Assembly: GCA_022813625.1 (NCBI GenBank)
Contig: JAKLMB010000026.1
Span: forward strand, 308,954 to 372,953
Length of the DNA: 64,000 bases
Reading direction: 5' to 3'
DNA from: Aaosphaeria pasadenensis
Taxonomy: Eukaryota > Ascomycota > Dothideomycetes > Pleosporales
The notes beneath the pieces are model-generated. The model saw only the letters and a program-made list of their open reading frames with translations, was not told the origin of the DNA and did no database searches. Position 1 is the first letter of the stretch. Each line of letters opens with the position of its first letter. Positions 35,893 to 48,200 of the stretch are shown in pieces. The position numbers and the translations under genes are program-made.

Positions 35893-37340
35893 AGCTGGGA
35901 CGTGCTACTGGCTGTGTGGTTATAGAGAGTGTTGCGAAGGGAGCAAGGGAGACCTCGCGCGGGTGGGAGGGCGGAGAGGAGCAGAGATTTCGCGAGGCGT
36001 TGACGGGGTTCGTAACTCTCTGTTGGAGGAGGTCAGCATGTTGTTTTCGTTTTCGTCTTCTTAATTTCGTGGTCGAGAGCGTGCCGTGACGCAATCTGAA
36101 CCATGCTGCTGGCACGGACGCAAACTGTGACTCGCGGATGCGATAGGGCAGGATGAAGGAAGGGAGGGGAAGCGAAGGGAAGGGAGAGGAGTAGGAGAGG
36201 GGAAAGGCTTGGGAAAGTGAGGTAGATGAAGAGATGGAAGGCCACGAGGAATAATTACTTACCTTTTGACTCGTTCTGATCTCAAGTTTAGATATCTGTG
36301 CAGAGGTCGGGCAGTGCTCGCGGGCGTGGAGTGTGGCTCAAAAGCCCCTCAAAAGATTTTGGCAGGGACGGCTAGTCGGAGGAGCACGCGACTTGGAGCC
36401 TGAGAAAGAGACGGGGAGATGGGATGGTCAATAACAAGAGATGACGGAATGAAGCTGAGGCTGGACTGAGTTGGGTGAAGGGGGAGCGCGATGGCGATGA
36501 GCGAGGGGTGGAGGAGGATGTCTTGTTGTTTGTGGTCGGTCGGTGCCTGTAAGAGAGTGGGAGCGGTGGATGGCGCGAACGAGTTTGACCGCTAGAGGGG
36601 TGGAGGAAAGGCTTTCGAAGGGAGCGAAAGCGAAAGCGTCGGAGAGGAAGGATGTGGGAGTGTGAATGCGAGATTTTGCTTGAGTCCTGGGGATGAAGAA
36701 TGTAGTCAGAGTAGCAGAGTAGATCAAAGCAGAGCAGTGAGACGACGATGCTGGTGTTTGACTTTGCGTGTGCTTGCGTGCAGTGAAGTGAAGTGCAGTG
36801 CAGGGTAGGTGGAAGGGTGGGAAGGGGTGGAAGAAAGCGAAGGTAAGAGAGGTAGAGAGTAGTGTGAGTGTGAGTGAGAGAGAGAAAGAGAAAGTTGGGT
36901 GAGTAAGTGGAGGGTTTGGGTACAAGTAGGTTTAGTGGGAAGGGTTTTGAGGCAAGTGTGGGTGGAGTCGGGGGGGAGGGGGGGGGAGGTTTAGAGTCTT
37001 AGAGTAGACGGAGGAGAGCACTGGAGGGGATGGCGGATGGCGGATGGCGGATGGCTTATGTTACAGTAGTCCAGGTAGGTCCAAGTTCAGGTAGTAGGTT
37101 CCAGGTCCAGGTCCAGTTGCAGTTCCCAGGTCCAATAACCATCCAGTCCACTTTGATTGTGGATATTGATTGATTCAAGCCAAGGAAGAGGAGGAGGAAT
37201 GACAACAAAAAGAAACGACACAGGTAAACAGACCGAGATTGCCTGAGTCCTGTGGTGAGTGATGGAGAGGGTGAGAGAGTGAGAGAGAGAGTGAGTGAGT
37301 GAGGAGTGAAAGAGAGGGGAGGGCAGGGAGGCACGTATCA
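35893..37340 (-). promoter_or_regulatory. PP1 leader and promoter: long strand-asymmetric tract, possible 5'-UTR intron
   Basis: On the coding (-) strand this stretch is strongly C/T-rich, seen as GA-rich + strand with GAGAGTGAG-type runs (about 36130-36220, 36780-36990, 37180-37320). A strong donor (AAAAG then GTAAGTAA on the - strand at 36262) and a CCCAG acceptor just before the ATG (about 35898) could frame a roughly 365-nt 5'-UTR intron. This is inference; transcripts would settle it. Confidence 0.4.
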
Positions 37341-40300
37341 CGTATAAAGAAAGGAATCACTAACTACGAGAAATGGCAGGTGCGACCGTACGACTAACTA
37401 ATAGATATCTCATAGTAAGTGGTGTTACTGTGTACCTAGGTAAGTAGTAGTAGCAGTAGTAGTAACTGTCTAGGTATGGAGTATGATTCCTCGACCCAGT
37501 ACCGTAGGTGACTTGATGCAGTTCTCCGCCTGTGTACTGTGTAGTTGCATACGAGTTACGAGTGACCAGAGGGTAAGGGTAAGGGTAAGGGTAAGCAGCT
37601 GAGGAGCATGTTTGTTTCGCTTGCCGCGCAGCCTTGGCAAGAATGTATCTTCTCACTAGGTAACTACTCTATGCATTATACCTGGCAGTGCCTGGGTACA
37701 GTGTGCTACTTCGTTCGGGTGCCAAACAGTACGTAGCCGTAGTCCAATACGTAGTAGGGAGTACAGTGCAGGGAGAGGCGAAATCACCAGAACAGTCAGA
37801 GTCAGAGTCAGACCCAGAGCAAGAGAAAGAGAATGAGAGGGTGCATGCATATGATACCTCGTATGAGGAGGATGAAAGTTGATCAAAGAAGGAATGAATC
37901 CAAAATCCACCTTTTTAATTGGGTGACGCGCGGCGATAGGGCTGGATTCCTTCCGAGTGGTGGTGGTCGGTGGTCACTGCTGGTCACTGGCACTGGTGGA
38001 GGAGAAAGGAAGTAAGCGGAACAGAAGAGGAGAGTGAACCCATTAATCACCTCTGAATAAAGTAGTTATTAGTAGTAGTACATAGTAACAACGGCTATGA
38101 ATAGTATCCCGTAATAAGCACCGACTAACTATGTACCTAGGTAGTTGAGATGGACATGATAGACTACTCGTATGTTTATGTGAGCTGTAGCCTTCGGTCA
38201 ACGAATGTGTACTCCGTACCTTGGTAGGTGGTAGGAATGTACTCGGTACAAGGTACTGGGTGTTTGTGTATGTATGTACCTACTCGTAGATATCTACCTA
38301 TGTATGTATGTCCCATTACTTATTGGATTGGTACTCCGTAGTATGTACGGAGGTCATGTACTTCATGTAACTGCCTAGGTACCTAATATACATGTACACT
38401 TACATCGTCCCCCCTCTACCACCTACTATTTCCACTTCCACCCCCGTACCATACCTATTCTTCCAATCGATGGTTCCTTTCGAACCGGTGGCACTATTAA
38501 TTGGGAGCCAAGACGGGAGGAAGAAGAAAAAAAAAAGAGGTCAAAACAGCCACCAAAAAGAAGGGCAAACATTTCTACGCTATTGATGGCTTACCAGTTC
38601 GCCATTGCTGCGCTAAGCCTCCGCCTGATCCTCCGCCGGTAACTTGTACCAGTACCCTAGGTACCTGTAAGTGCCTATGTCCATATCGTGTACCTAGGTA
38701 CTGGTACTGGTACTGGTACTGGTACTGGTATTCTTCCATAGTCCACAGGACCTTTCCATCAACTTCCCATAAACAGTTACTACTCACACCAACTCCCTTT
38801 CGGGCTACCTTTCGTCGCAATACGAACACAGAACCGCAGTCATCCGCCGGTGATAGTCACAGTAACTCCCTACAAGTGTCTAGTTGCCTTTTCCTTACGA
38901 CCAAGCTAATTATAAACACAATGGGTTAAGGTTAACGTACCCAAGTTGCATGTACCCAAGTTGCATGTACCCACTACCAGATACCTACCTACACCTACCT
39001 AAGTGGCTACCTCCAGTGCTTCCCTCCGAACCACCGTCTCATCCGACCCCATCCTTTTAAGACACATGCAATTCTAGACCGGCGCATCGGCTTCTCCTTT
39101 TTATATGTTTATTGTCGCAAGCAGCTTGCTTGTTTCTCAACCTCCTGATCCAAATCCCCATTCTTATGATTCTCCCACCACACCAGGAATCGCCATTGCT
39201 GCCTGTCTAGCTGCACGCACCTGCATACCTACATTCCCCCGCAAGACATCGACACCGAACCCAGCAACCCCGACTGCACTTCCTCCATCCGTCCCCTGTC
39301 TAGCAACTTGTTAATCACAGTATTCCGTATAGACAGCTGTTACTCACCTAAGGAAACACCCGGATTGTTCCCCCTCCGAGATTCAGACATGATATCAAAT
39401 GTGTTGAGAAGTCCCAGAAGTGCCCCCCCCACTATTTCACTACATCATCATTACACACCACCATCAGCTACCAGGAACGTACAAAACATGGCATCATCAT
39501 CGTATAGGACTCCGATGGGGGAAGAAGTGGAGGACGAGGGGGAAAAGAAGAAAAAGAAAACACTTTTTCTGAGACAGTCCCCCACCTTCTCTCCTCACGC
39601 CTTGGATGTTCTCGTAAAACCCAACGATCCGGATGAGGTTCGAGCATCAATTACCCATTCTGGCAACATGTGCATATACGAATATACTACATTCAGCATC
39701 ACACGCAGACCAGAGTAGACCCCGATTATTGAGAGATGAGAGAAGTGTCTTGCATTTGTTTTTTGTTCCCCTCCATGCCCAACGCCTTTGTCTAGAACCC
39801 CTGCCTCACTACCACTCCCCATCCCCCATCCCCCATTCCCCATTCCCCTCCACTCCTACGGGGATTCAACAGTGCCCGTGGTGTTTCCGTTGTTCCTTTC
39901 ACGGCACAACGGGGGGATTCCACACCCACCCAGCTCCAGCTGGGTTACGTTGCACACTTGCACACGCGCACACACGCGGACATGCGCGCAAAATCGCTGA
40001 CAACCATCCTGGCTGGCATCGAAGTCCGCAAATCCACCCTTTCGTCCTTCCACCCTTCCATAGCTGACATGATGATTCCCCAGAACACCCAAATGTGGTA
40101 TGATACAAAAATTTATCTCTTCGGGACCCTCCCGAAACCCAGACAATGTGACGGAATGGACTACCCAACTCATATATCCGCAAGGAAGATGCAAGCAAAG
40201 CCGTTTCTTTTTGGGGGGGAAGAGGATGGGGGGAGAGCGTGGTCTTGAGAATGCCGCCGAATAAATACGTAGAGAAAAGAAAAGAAATGTAAGAAGAATG

Positions 40301-40656
40301 GAAAGGGAGAAAAGGGAGAGGACCAAGAGGATGTTAATGGCGATAGTGAAGGGAGAAGAAGAAGAAGAAGTAAGAAAGAAAGAAGTGATAGCAACCAGAA
40401 ATTGACCCAATAAGAATACAAGCGAGCGTCAGAATATTGCCGCCCGAGTCTTGCAAAAGAAAACCCAACATCCACCAACGCCATGCAGGAAACTTTCTAC
40501 AACCGCAAAACTCCTTCAGGCAAGAACAGCATGAGAAAAGCAAAATATAGCAGGGGGGCCAGAAAAATAAACATCGAGTACTGCCAAACAGTGAAAACAA
40601 AACCAGGCAAAATCAGATTGGGGTATCGCTAATAAATCATTACATTAGGTCAGTGG
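37341..40656. other. Intergenic, no gene seen
   Basis: Gene-free spacer rich in short motifs: ACCTAGGT at 37434, 38135 and 38692; TACTCCGTA at 38210 and 38332; a (GGGTAA)4 tract at 37571-37595; a (GGTACT)n tract at 38697-38731; a 17-bp tandem duplication at about 38936-38972; and a CCCCATT-type tract at about 39813-39850. No frame resembles a family. Confidence 0.65.
38697..38731. repeat. (GGTACT)n hexanucleotide microsatellite
   Basis: About six tandem units directly after an ACCTAGGT palindrome. Confidence 0.85.
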
Positions 40657-43275
40657 TCAGCCAAGTGTTCTGCCACCAGAAACGATACCTTGACTGGGCG
40701 TTCGGGGCATGGCTGGTCGAATGGTAGTGGTAAATCCCGGCTCCGGGAAGCTCGTTACGGGTGCCGTTTCCCAGCTTTCGTCGCTGAGAGCGCTCAGCCA
40801 TGTGTTCCCGAAATCTTGACGCAATGCTTCGATCTTCTTCCTATACAGATCGCTACTGGCGTCAAATTCCGGTGGACTTGTCGTACTCTGCTGCACAGAC
40901 TCCGCACTGAGTGTGGTATTGAGGGATGGCAGCTGCTGGTGGACAATGTGCACGGATTGGGTCAACCCATGATCTTGGGCGTTCGTCTTCTTCGTCGGAT
41001 CGCCCAACGCAGCCTCGAAGGACGGTTCCTGAAAGCGAGGAGGGCTTCGTTCTCCCGTCAAGTCATCAGCGGGATCTGACGTCTTGGGTACGTCTACGGT
41101 CGAAGGGAGCTGCTCGAATAGGTTCGTTGGAGGTGCCTGATCGTTTGCCGGTCCAGGTGTGGTGTTAGTCTGGGATAGCTCGACTACTCTCCGCTTCGTC
41201 ACCTTCTTGCGCCGCTGAGAGCCTGTGTGTCCACTCTTGGACCGGTGCGAATGGGAATTCGTTCGTCGAGGCGAGTCGGGTAGAGAGTGAGTGCCGTCCA
41301 TGGCCGCCACAATCTTAACGGGTATTGGTTGGGGAGGCACGTCATCCTCCGGGGGTGGTTTGACAACAGGCACACTTGGGAGTTCAGGCACCCTGTCGAC
41401 CAGTTGTTTCCTTTCAGAGCTGCTTGGGCCAGTAGAGTCGATGACGATGTCTTCTGTATATCCTGGGGTTTTGCGGAATAGATTGAATATCATGACACGG
41501 TAGTTGCTGTAAGACTTGCAGAACGGATTTCGATGCACGTAGATGTGGGTGATCTCTGGCACTCCTGTAAGCCTTGCCACCTCAGTGGGATCAGTCAGTT
41601 TATTGTCCCTCAGGTCAACTCGCTCCAGGGAGAGTAGGCGCTCGATACCGGCGAGAGACGACAGTCTGTTAGATCGAAGGTTGAGTGTCGTTATCGCGGG
41701 AAGAGGACTTCGGCCGAGTGAGTGGAGGCTCTCGATCATGCAGTTTGATAGGTTGAGGGCACGGAGACACGACATAGTCGCAAGGCTATCTGGAATCTCT
41801 GTGAAGAGATTGGCAGACAGGTCGAGCGACTGTAATGTATTAGCGACAGGAGCAAGACTAGAAGCTGAAATGCTCGTGAGGGCATTGTCGGCTAAGCTGA
41901 GATGTCGCAGGAAGCGCCATTTAGTGGAAGGGAACCAGCCCAATGAGAGAAGATTAGATGAGCTCCCCCGGGGAGTCGTGGATCGCACACTTGAGCTAGA
42001 ACTACCAGAAGCGCGTCGGACATTTGGAGTACTGGTTCTCCCATAAACGGAGGCCGAGCCGTGTCGCGAACTTGCTGGTCTATGAGGTGAAGCACTGCGT
42101 TGGCGTTGTGCAGAGGTCGAAAGCTCACCCTCCGCGGTCATGGTGGTATGAACCCTTGGGCTCGAGGCATGTCTGGGTGCAGTTGCGCCAGGTGAGGGGG
42201 GTGATTCCGATTGTGCTAAATGAGCATGTTTTGGCACAGGACTTGGAGTTGCACATGGAACAGAGGGTGAGGGAGGCGCTTTTGCTGAACGACGACGGCG
42301 CTTGTCTATGTCATCAAGGACGATGTTGATTAGAATATCTGCAGGGTCATCCACGCCCGCACGCTTTACCGTTAAGCTACGCAAATTCTCTGCGAGTCGA
42401 TCCCAGCCATGGAACTGCCGGAAATCCACGTCGTAGATCTCAAGAGCGGTGACGTTCTTGAACGCAAACAACGGCACAGCAGTGTCGAAGGGGAACTCTT
42501 CGTAGCCTGCGATGAGGCGGGCCTTGTGGTCAGGAGCAAGCCTCAGGCAAGGGATCTTTGTAAAAGCAGAGAAAAGGTATTTCAGATCTTCCTGAATTGC
42601 CGCTTTCTGCTTCTCCGCCTTGGCAGCACTGTTGTTGGAAAGACGAAGAGATGACCATAGTGAAGACATGCCTGACATCACGCTGCGAATGCTCGAGACC
42701 GAGTGAATTGAATCTCGATCTGACGATCGTGTCTTATTGCGCTGAGCCTTACTGAGGAAGGAGACATAGTTAGTGGGCGAAGCGTCAGTGTGGATGTTCT
42801 CCAAACGGACATTCATCGGCCCCACGGGTATACTCAGTTCCTCGAAGCGGGACAGGAGATAGAACAGATGATGGGGTGTGAGGGTGAGTTTTGCAGGCTT
42901 GATGGTCTGGGACGTGAACGTGAGCGAAGGAAGCGAAAGGGCAGCGGCCCAGACGCTGGAGCTGGAAGAGGCCGTGGTTGTGGCATTAGAGGTTGCGGTG
43001 GGAGATGAGGGCGTGAGGTCGGTGCTCTGCCTTTTCGGTGCCTGTCGCTGGAGTTGCAAGGCATTGGCGAGGGCTTTCTCGTGAGTTCGTACAAAGTACG
43101 CAAGGTTCTAATCAAGCCATGTTAGAACTGACTGGCCTGGTGGCTGCCACAATCTTCAAAGCGTGATGCCCAACGTGATGTGGATATGGATATTGGGCAA
43201 GGTAGCCGCTTCACGGGTCTGTGGCATGGTGGGGCGTCATACCTTTATGAATATTTGTCCATCTTCAGTGTCCAT
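40657..43275 (-). CDS. Large leucine-rich-repeat protein, conserved in filamentous fungi
   Basis: Two exons, 43275-43243 (33 nt, MDTEDGQIFIK) and 43107-40657; 827 aa. The 135-nt intron has a GTATGA donor and GATTAG acceptor. The long open frame alone has no ATG near its start; the small first exon supplies it and gives NLAYFVRTHEKALANALQLQ, which looks like a genuine conserved N-terminus. Residues up to about 280 form an ordered domain (LFYLLSRFEELSIPVGPMN, FPFDTAVPLFAFKNVTALEI). A Ser/Pro-rich linker follows. Five or six leucine-rich repeats occupy about 412-570 (LRHLSLADNAL, LQSLDLSANLF, LRALNLSNCMI, ITTLNLRSNRL, LERVDLRDNKL) with a cap YVHRNPFCKSYSNYR. The tail is disordered with a KRRKVTKRR-like basic patch. 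Layout resembles STK11IP-type LRR proteins; role not established. Confidence 0.85.
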
Positions 43276-44156
43276 GTTTTGATTTCAAGTAGGCCACAAC
43301 TGCATGCAGGGCTCTTCACACGGTATATGTAGGTGTCTAGTGGCGGAGGATGGAGGGAACGGCCACGATGTACGGAAGCTCTGGAGGAACAATGTGGTGG
43401 AGGGGTGAATAACTCCTTCGGAGGGCGTGAGTTCGGTAGGATCCGCGCGGGAGGCCTTCTATGTCGTGAGCCACAAAGGGCCTGGAGAACTTTGGGATTG
43501 TCAGCGGATCATGAAGACTATCGCAGCGAACACCGAGTATGGCATGATGGCACGGCTTGGTCTCGAGCGCTGGTTTCTGTATAGACTAGTCCGTACAGCT
43601 TCCTGGGGGGATGGTGGAGAGTAGATTAGAGGAGACAAAGGGAAAGGAAGAGGAAAGGAAGAAATCACAGACAACGTACCGTAGGGAGTTCTCCTGGTGG
43701 CCTAGGTGAAGGACCTAGGTGGAGAGCGATGTGAGTGCGGGCGACCCAGATAATATGCAGCGGCAGCGAAGGGAGATGAGCCCACTGGCTTGCGGCAGAG
43801 GACACAAATTGGGCGGGCCAAGCGAAGTCCCTTGGAGGAGTCGGACCAAGCAGAGGTGCAGGAAGTGGGATGCAACAGCCAGACGCCGATAAACAAGCCC
43901 TGGAAGACCTCGAATGCAGTCGTGCCCGCTCGCCGCATACGCATACGCATACGCACGCGCACGCACACAGAGAGACACACTTAGTCACTCTCTCACACAC
44001 TCACACACACACTCACACTCACACTGTTTCCTCTCCTCAGCTGGGAAATGATAACACACTCGAGAGGGTGTAGAGGAGGAAGAAGAGAGCTGAGAAGAGA
44101 AAGGGAAGTGTAAGTGGTTGGTGTCCACTGTGAAGTATTGACAAGTGGGCAACAGG

Positions 44157-44158
<2 letters not shown>

Positions 44159-44210
<52 letters not shown>
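44159..44210. repeat. (GT)26 dinucleotide microsatellite
   Basis: Fifty-two bases of uninterrupted GT on the + strand. About 150 bp to the left lie CA-rich tracts (43960-44030), so the two regions are potentially complementary. Confidence 0.95.
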
Positions 44211-44213
<3 letters not shown>

Positions 44214-44530
44214 GCCATAAACAAACAGTAAGCCTCAGCGCGATGGCGCTTTGATTGAAATGGTGGTGGAGGAAGAGGAGGTCGTCGTGGGACTGTGGTT
44301 AGTACAGTTACGAGTAGTGTATAGGTAGTGTACGGAGTAGTGTAGTGGAGTGGAGTGGAGTGGTGGTGTTGATGGTGTTGATGGTGGTGGTGGAGCAAGA
44401 GAAAGGGTCCGGGTCCGGGATAGAGAAATTAGATTGATACTGACCTATGTAGTATTAGTGTTAGTCTTTTCCGACCAGCGGGACCCAAGCGCGCGGGCTA
44501 CCCTGACCACCATCCTATCCCATCCTAACC

Positions 44531-44554
44531 TATCCTATCCTATCCTATCCTATC
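44531..44554. repeat. (TATCC)n pentanucleotide microsatellite
   Basis: About five tandem TATCC units; degenerate versions extend on both sides. Confidence 0.8.
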
Positions 44555-45216
44555 GACCTATCCCATCCTACCCTACCCGACAACAATCATCAGCCTATCT
44601 ATGGGGAACACTACACGCAATACGCCGTACATTACCACTTTACAATACACAGACCCAGCTGCGGAAAGGGGCAGAATAGTAAGGAGCCTGGGAAGAAACA
44701 AGTCAATCACGAGCACCTATACATGTACGATGTGTTTGGATAGGTTTTTCTTTGAGCGTTTGTATGCAAGACAAGTAAGACTCAAGAGCAACAGCAAAAA
44801 GAGATTAAGCTAGAAGAAGAAGAACACCACCGCCACCGCAACGAGAGACAGGCCAGCACAGTTTAGTCCTGGCATGGGGTTAGAGGCTCAGAGCTAGGGA
44901 AGGGCACCACGCAGGCTAAGCATGTTAGCGATCCTCCGCCGTATTACCAGTATGTATTGTATGTATGAGTACACAGTACCAGTATGTAACTACTCCGTAA
45001 CCTCGCTAATTAATGTTCTTGCAATAGACAGACAGACATGTTGGCATACAAAGAGATGAAGATGATTGCAGAGAGAAATAATAATTAATTTCCCACAGTG
45101 GACACTCGAGGTTCAAAGTTGCAGATTGGTGTATGAGTGGACTGCCAGGCAAATGCGATCTTCCAGGCAATACCCAGTTCCTCTTAACAACCCAATCAAT
45201 CAACCCTCCATCCTCC

Positions 45217-45252
45217 TCCTCCCTCCTCCCTCCTCCCTCCTCCCTCCTCCAT
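45217..45252. repeat. (CTCCTCC)n heptanucleotide microsatellite
   Basis: About five tandem heptamers in gene-free DNA, all pyrimidine on the + strand. Confidence 0.75.
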
Positions 45253-48200
45253 CCTATCGTCCTCCTGAGTATCATCATCATACGGAGTAGTCAATAAATA
45301 ACATCGGTCGTACTCCGTGCAAGCATCAAATCTTCCCATGATCCAACCACCCCAGTCGTGCACAAGTTGGACAAAACGCAACGCCCATCTGCATCTGCCC
45401 TCTTCCTCTGCCTCGCCCGTCCATCTCCGTGCGCCCACCCCGGTGCGCCTCCCCTCTCAATTGCCCGCCCATCCATTGTGCTGCGCGCATCTCACCATTC
45501 AGATCCCCCAAAATCAATCCCCCGAATATCTTTTGCCCTCTGAAGGCGTTGATCCCTCTCCGCCCATCAGCCTTGGCCCGCCGAGAACTGTGAACTGCAT
45601 TTGATGTACGGCTCAGGCTCACTCACGAGTGCTATCGGTGCTGTGTAGCTCACCACATGTGCAGCCTCTCTGCTCAGTACTCCGTAGAACCGGTCATCCT
45701 TCCGCCCTCTCGTTCGACCCGACCTGCTCTTCGTGTAGTTTATTGGACCATCTACCCGTTTGGTGCTGTGGTGCCGCTGTCGTCGTGATCCCGGCCGCAC
45801 TGGGCAACTCGCTATTATGGGACATGGGACATCCCGTGCGTCCACGGCATGGGCATGACCATGGGCATGGCCATAGTTAGGATATATACCCTACCTGTAT
45901 GGATATAGTTACTCTAGGCTCTAGAATCTAACCTAACATACCCTATCCAACCCAACCCATGCTGCCCATGGTCATTGTTTTCTCAGTACTTGTAGCTAGT
46001 CAGTACATACGCCGAGCACTTGCATACACGCTAGTCGACATCAAAATTGTAGCCTCTCGCTCTCGGGCCAATGTGGGACGACAATGTCCACCTGTGCCCA
46101 CCGACTTGACGCCATCATACCTATGTACTGCCTCCAAAATTCATACACCAGGAGTCCAGGACATGCCCGGCAGGCGAGAGCATGTTGGCCGTCTCTGCAC
46201 CTAACCAGCAAGAGTTGTCGCAGCCCTAGTCTCAGTAGACTACCTACACAGTACGTTGGTCGAGCAGAACTCCCATTCAAGATCGAATGCCATCGAACGC
46301 AATGAATCAACCCTAGCACGGTCACGGTGAGTTCTCACAGAGACTTTCCCATGCCATTGCCGTAACACCAACGGCACCAACATGGCCACAGCTGACGGCC
46401 AACAGTTTTAGTGTCACATGAACGATTCGCCTACAACGAGCGGGCACTGGGCGTCGTTGCTCGCAGCTCGCTACGTTGCGGCACACAGACCACGATCCAT
46501 CACTTGGACCCTGAACCGCAGATGCCGTGAGCCGCCTTTTCTGTTTTGGCTGTTCCACTATTAGATGGGTGGATGGTTACTGGCCATGCGCAGGCAGGGT
46601 AACGGGCAAGTATGAGGTAATTACTGCATCTACGAAGTTCACAGTAAACGAGTATGCACATAGATACTGTGGACGGAGCAGATATGGTGATACTACTGCT
46701 ACTACCCGTGCTTATCGAGTATTCCGTCGTCGATTCGAACTGTGCTGTAACGGACAAGGCCGCGCGCTCTGCAGCTCGCCATCCGTCACCATACAACAGG
46801 CCTCAACAGCATGGCATGGTAGGCGGAAGGGTTGGTGATTGGTTGATTCTCGCGTTGCCCATATGACCATCATAATAATGGGATGACCATACGAGTACTC
46901 TGTGGATCGTACGGAGTGATACTGTGTAAAGATTGAAGAGACACAACCATTGCACATGCGCTTGCACCATAACTGGTTTGGGGTGCGGCTATCGCGGGGC
47001 CTTGGTGCGTTGAAATTCCATGCCTCTTCTGACCCTCCCGTGCGGCGTGCCTCTCCTACCGAGATTCTCTTTGAACGAGAGTAGGTAGAGAGCAAGATGA
47101 GAGACATGCATCATGTACGAGTAATGTTTTTATTACGAGTTGGAACAATAATGGGAGCGGAAGAGCGTGCATGCTGGACCCTTACAAGTAGATCCAATGT
47201 CGCGGCGCACTGCTGCAACTATTGTAATTGTACAAGGCTACAAGTAATATCTTTCTACAGTACTCCGTAGATACCTGGTAACTCGTAGGATCATCGCATC
47301 CATGCAACGGACGGAGAGCGAGCCAATCTTTGGCAACAGACAGACACTGCATTGGCCACAATACACAGTACTAGCTCGTATGTAGTTGTACTGTGCAGGC
47401 GTGCCAGGCTAGGGTTCCATCCATCATTGAAACCCGATTCGATCACTTCTTGATTATTATTCTGCTGGTGCATGCTGCGAGATGACATCCTTCCGGGCGA
47501 CGTGACAAGCGTTCGTCCTCGACATGTGGTTTCCTACTGGTAGTTACTCGTACGCGGCCGTAACCAGCTCTTTCGCCATCACCGCCTCACCTCGCTCGCT
47601 CGGCGCGTTATGGCACGAGTAGAGCCGCAAATCTGTTCGCAGATCCACATCACTGACTGTGGTGGTCAAGATCGGCTCACGAACGGATGAACGTGGCTAA
47701 TTGCCCGCAAAGTTGTCGGTGTGACACCTTTCAATGTGATCTACAGCATGAATGGCAATTACTACGAATGTTATGATGGGATGGATGGGAGCGAAAGAGT
47801 TATCTGGCAACATGACTCCTGTGAGGTTACTCCATACTCGGTATTTCCTGTAGGCACTCAGGTAGGTTGGAGAATTTTTGGCGTCTGACCCCCACTTTCC
47901 TCTTCTGAAATTACGAGACGGGAAACCAAGAGAAGAGCAAATCACTTGCATGTGCTCCGTACAGATTCCGGCCTGCGACAGTGCACTAGATACTGTATGT
48001 CTACTCAAAGGCGGTGAGGACTAGATCGGATGGTTCGAGACGCGAAAGCATGCCAGACACTATTACTGTGTATACCTAGGAAATAAATGATGTATGGAGT
48101 TTGTACAAGAAGTTACGGAGTAATAGGTGGTTATTGCTCGCGATATCTCCGCCCCGCGCTGCCCCTCATTACCCCCCACTAACTTTACTTTACTACACGG

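Noticed and set aside
37571..37595. (GGGTAA)4 resembling an internal telomeric repeat
   Set aside because: The fungal telomere unit TTAGGG permutes to GGGTTA, not GGGTAA; the tract differs at one position in every unit and is one of many local microsatellites.
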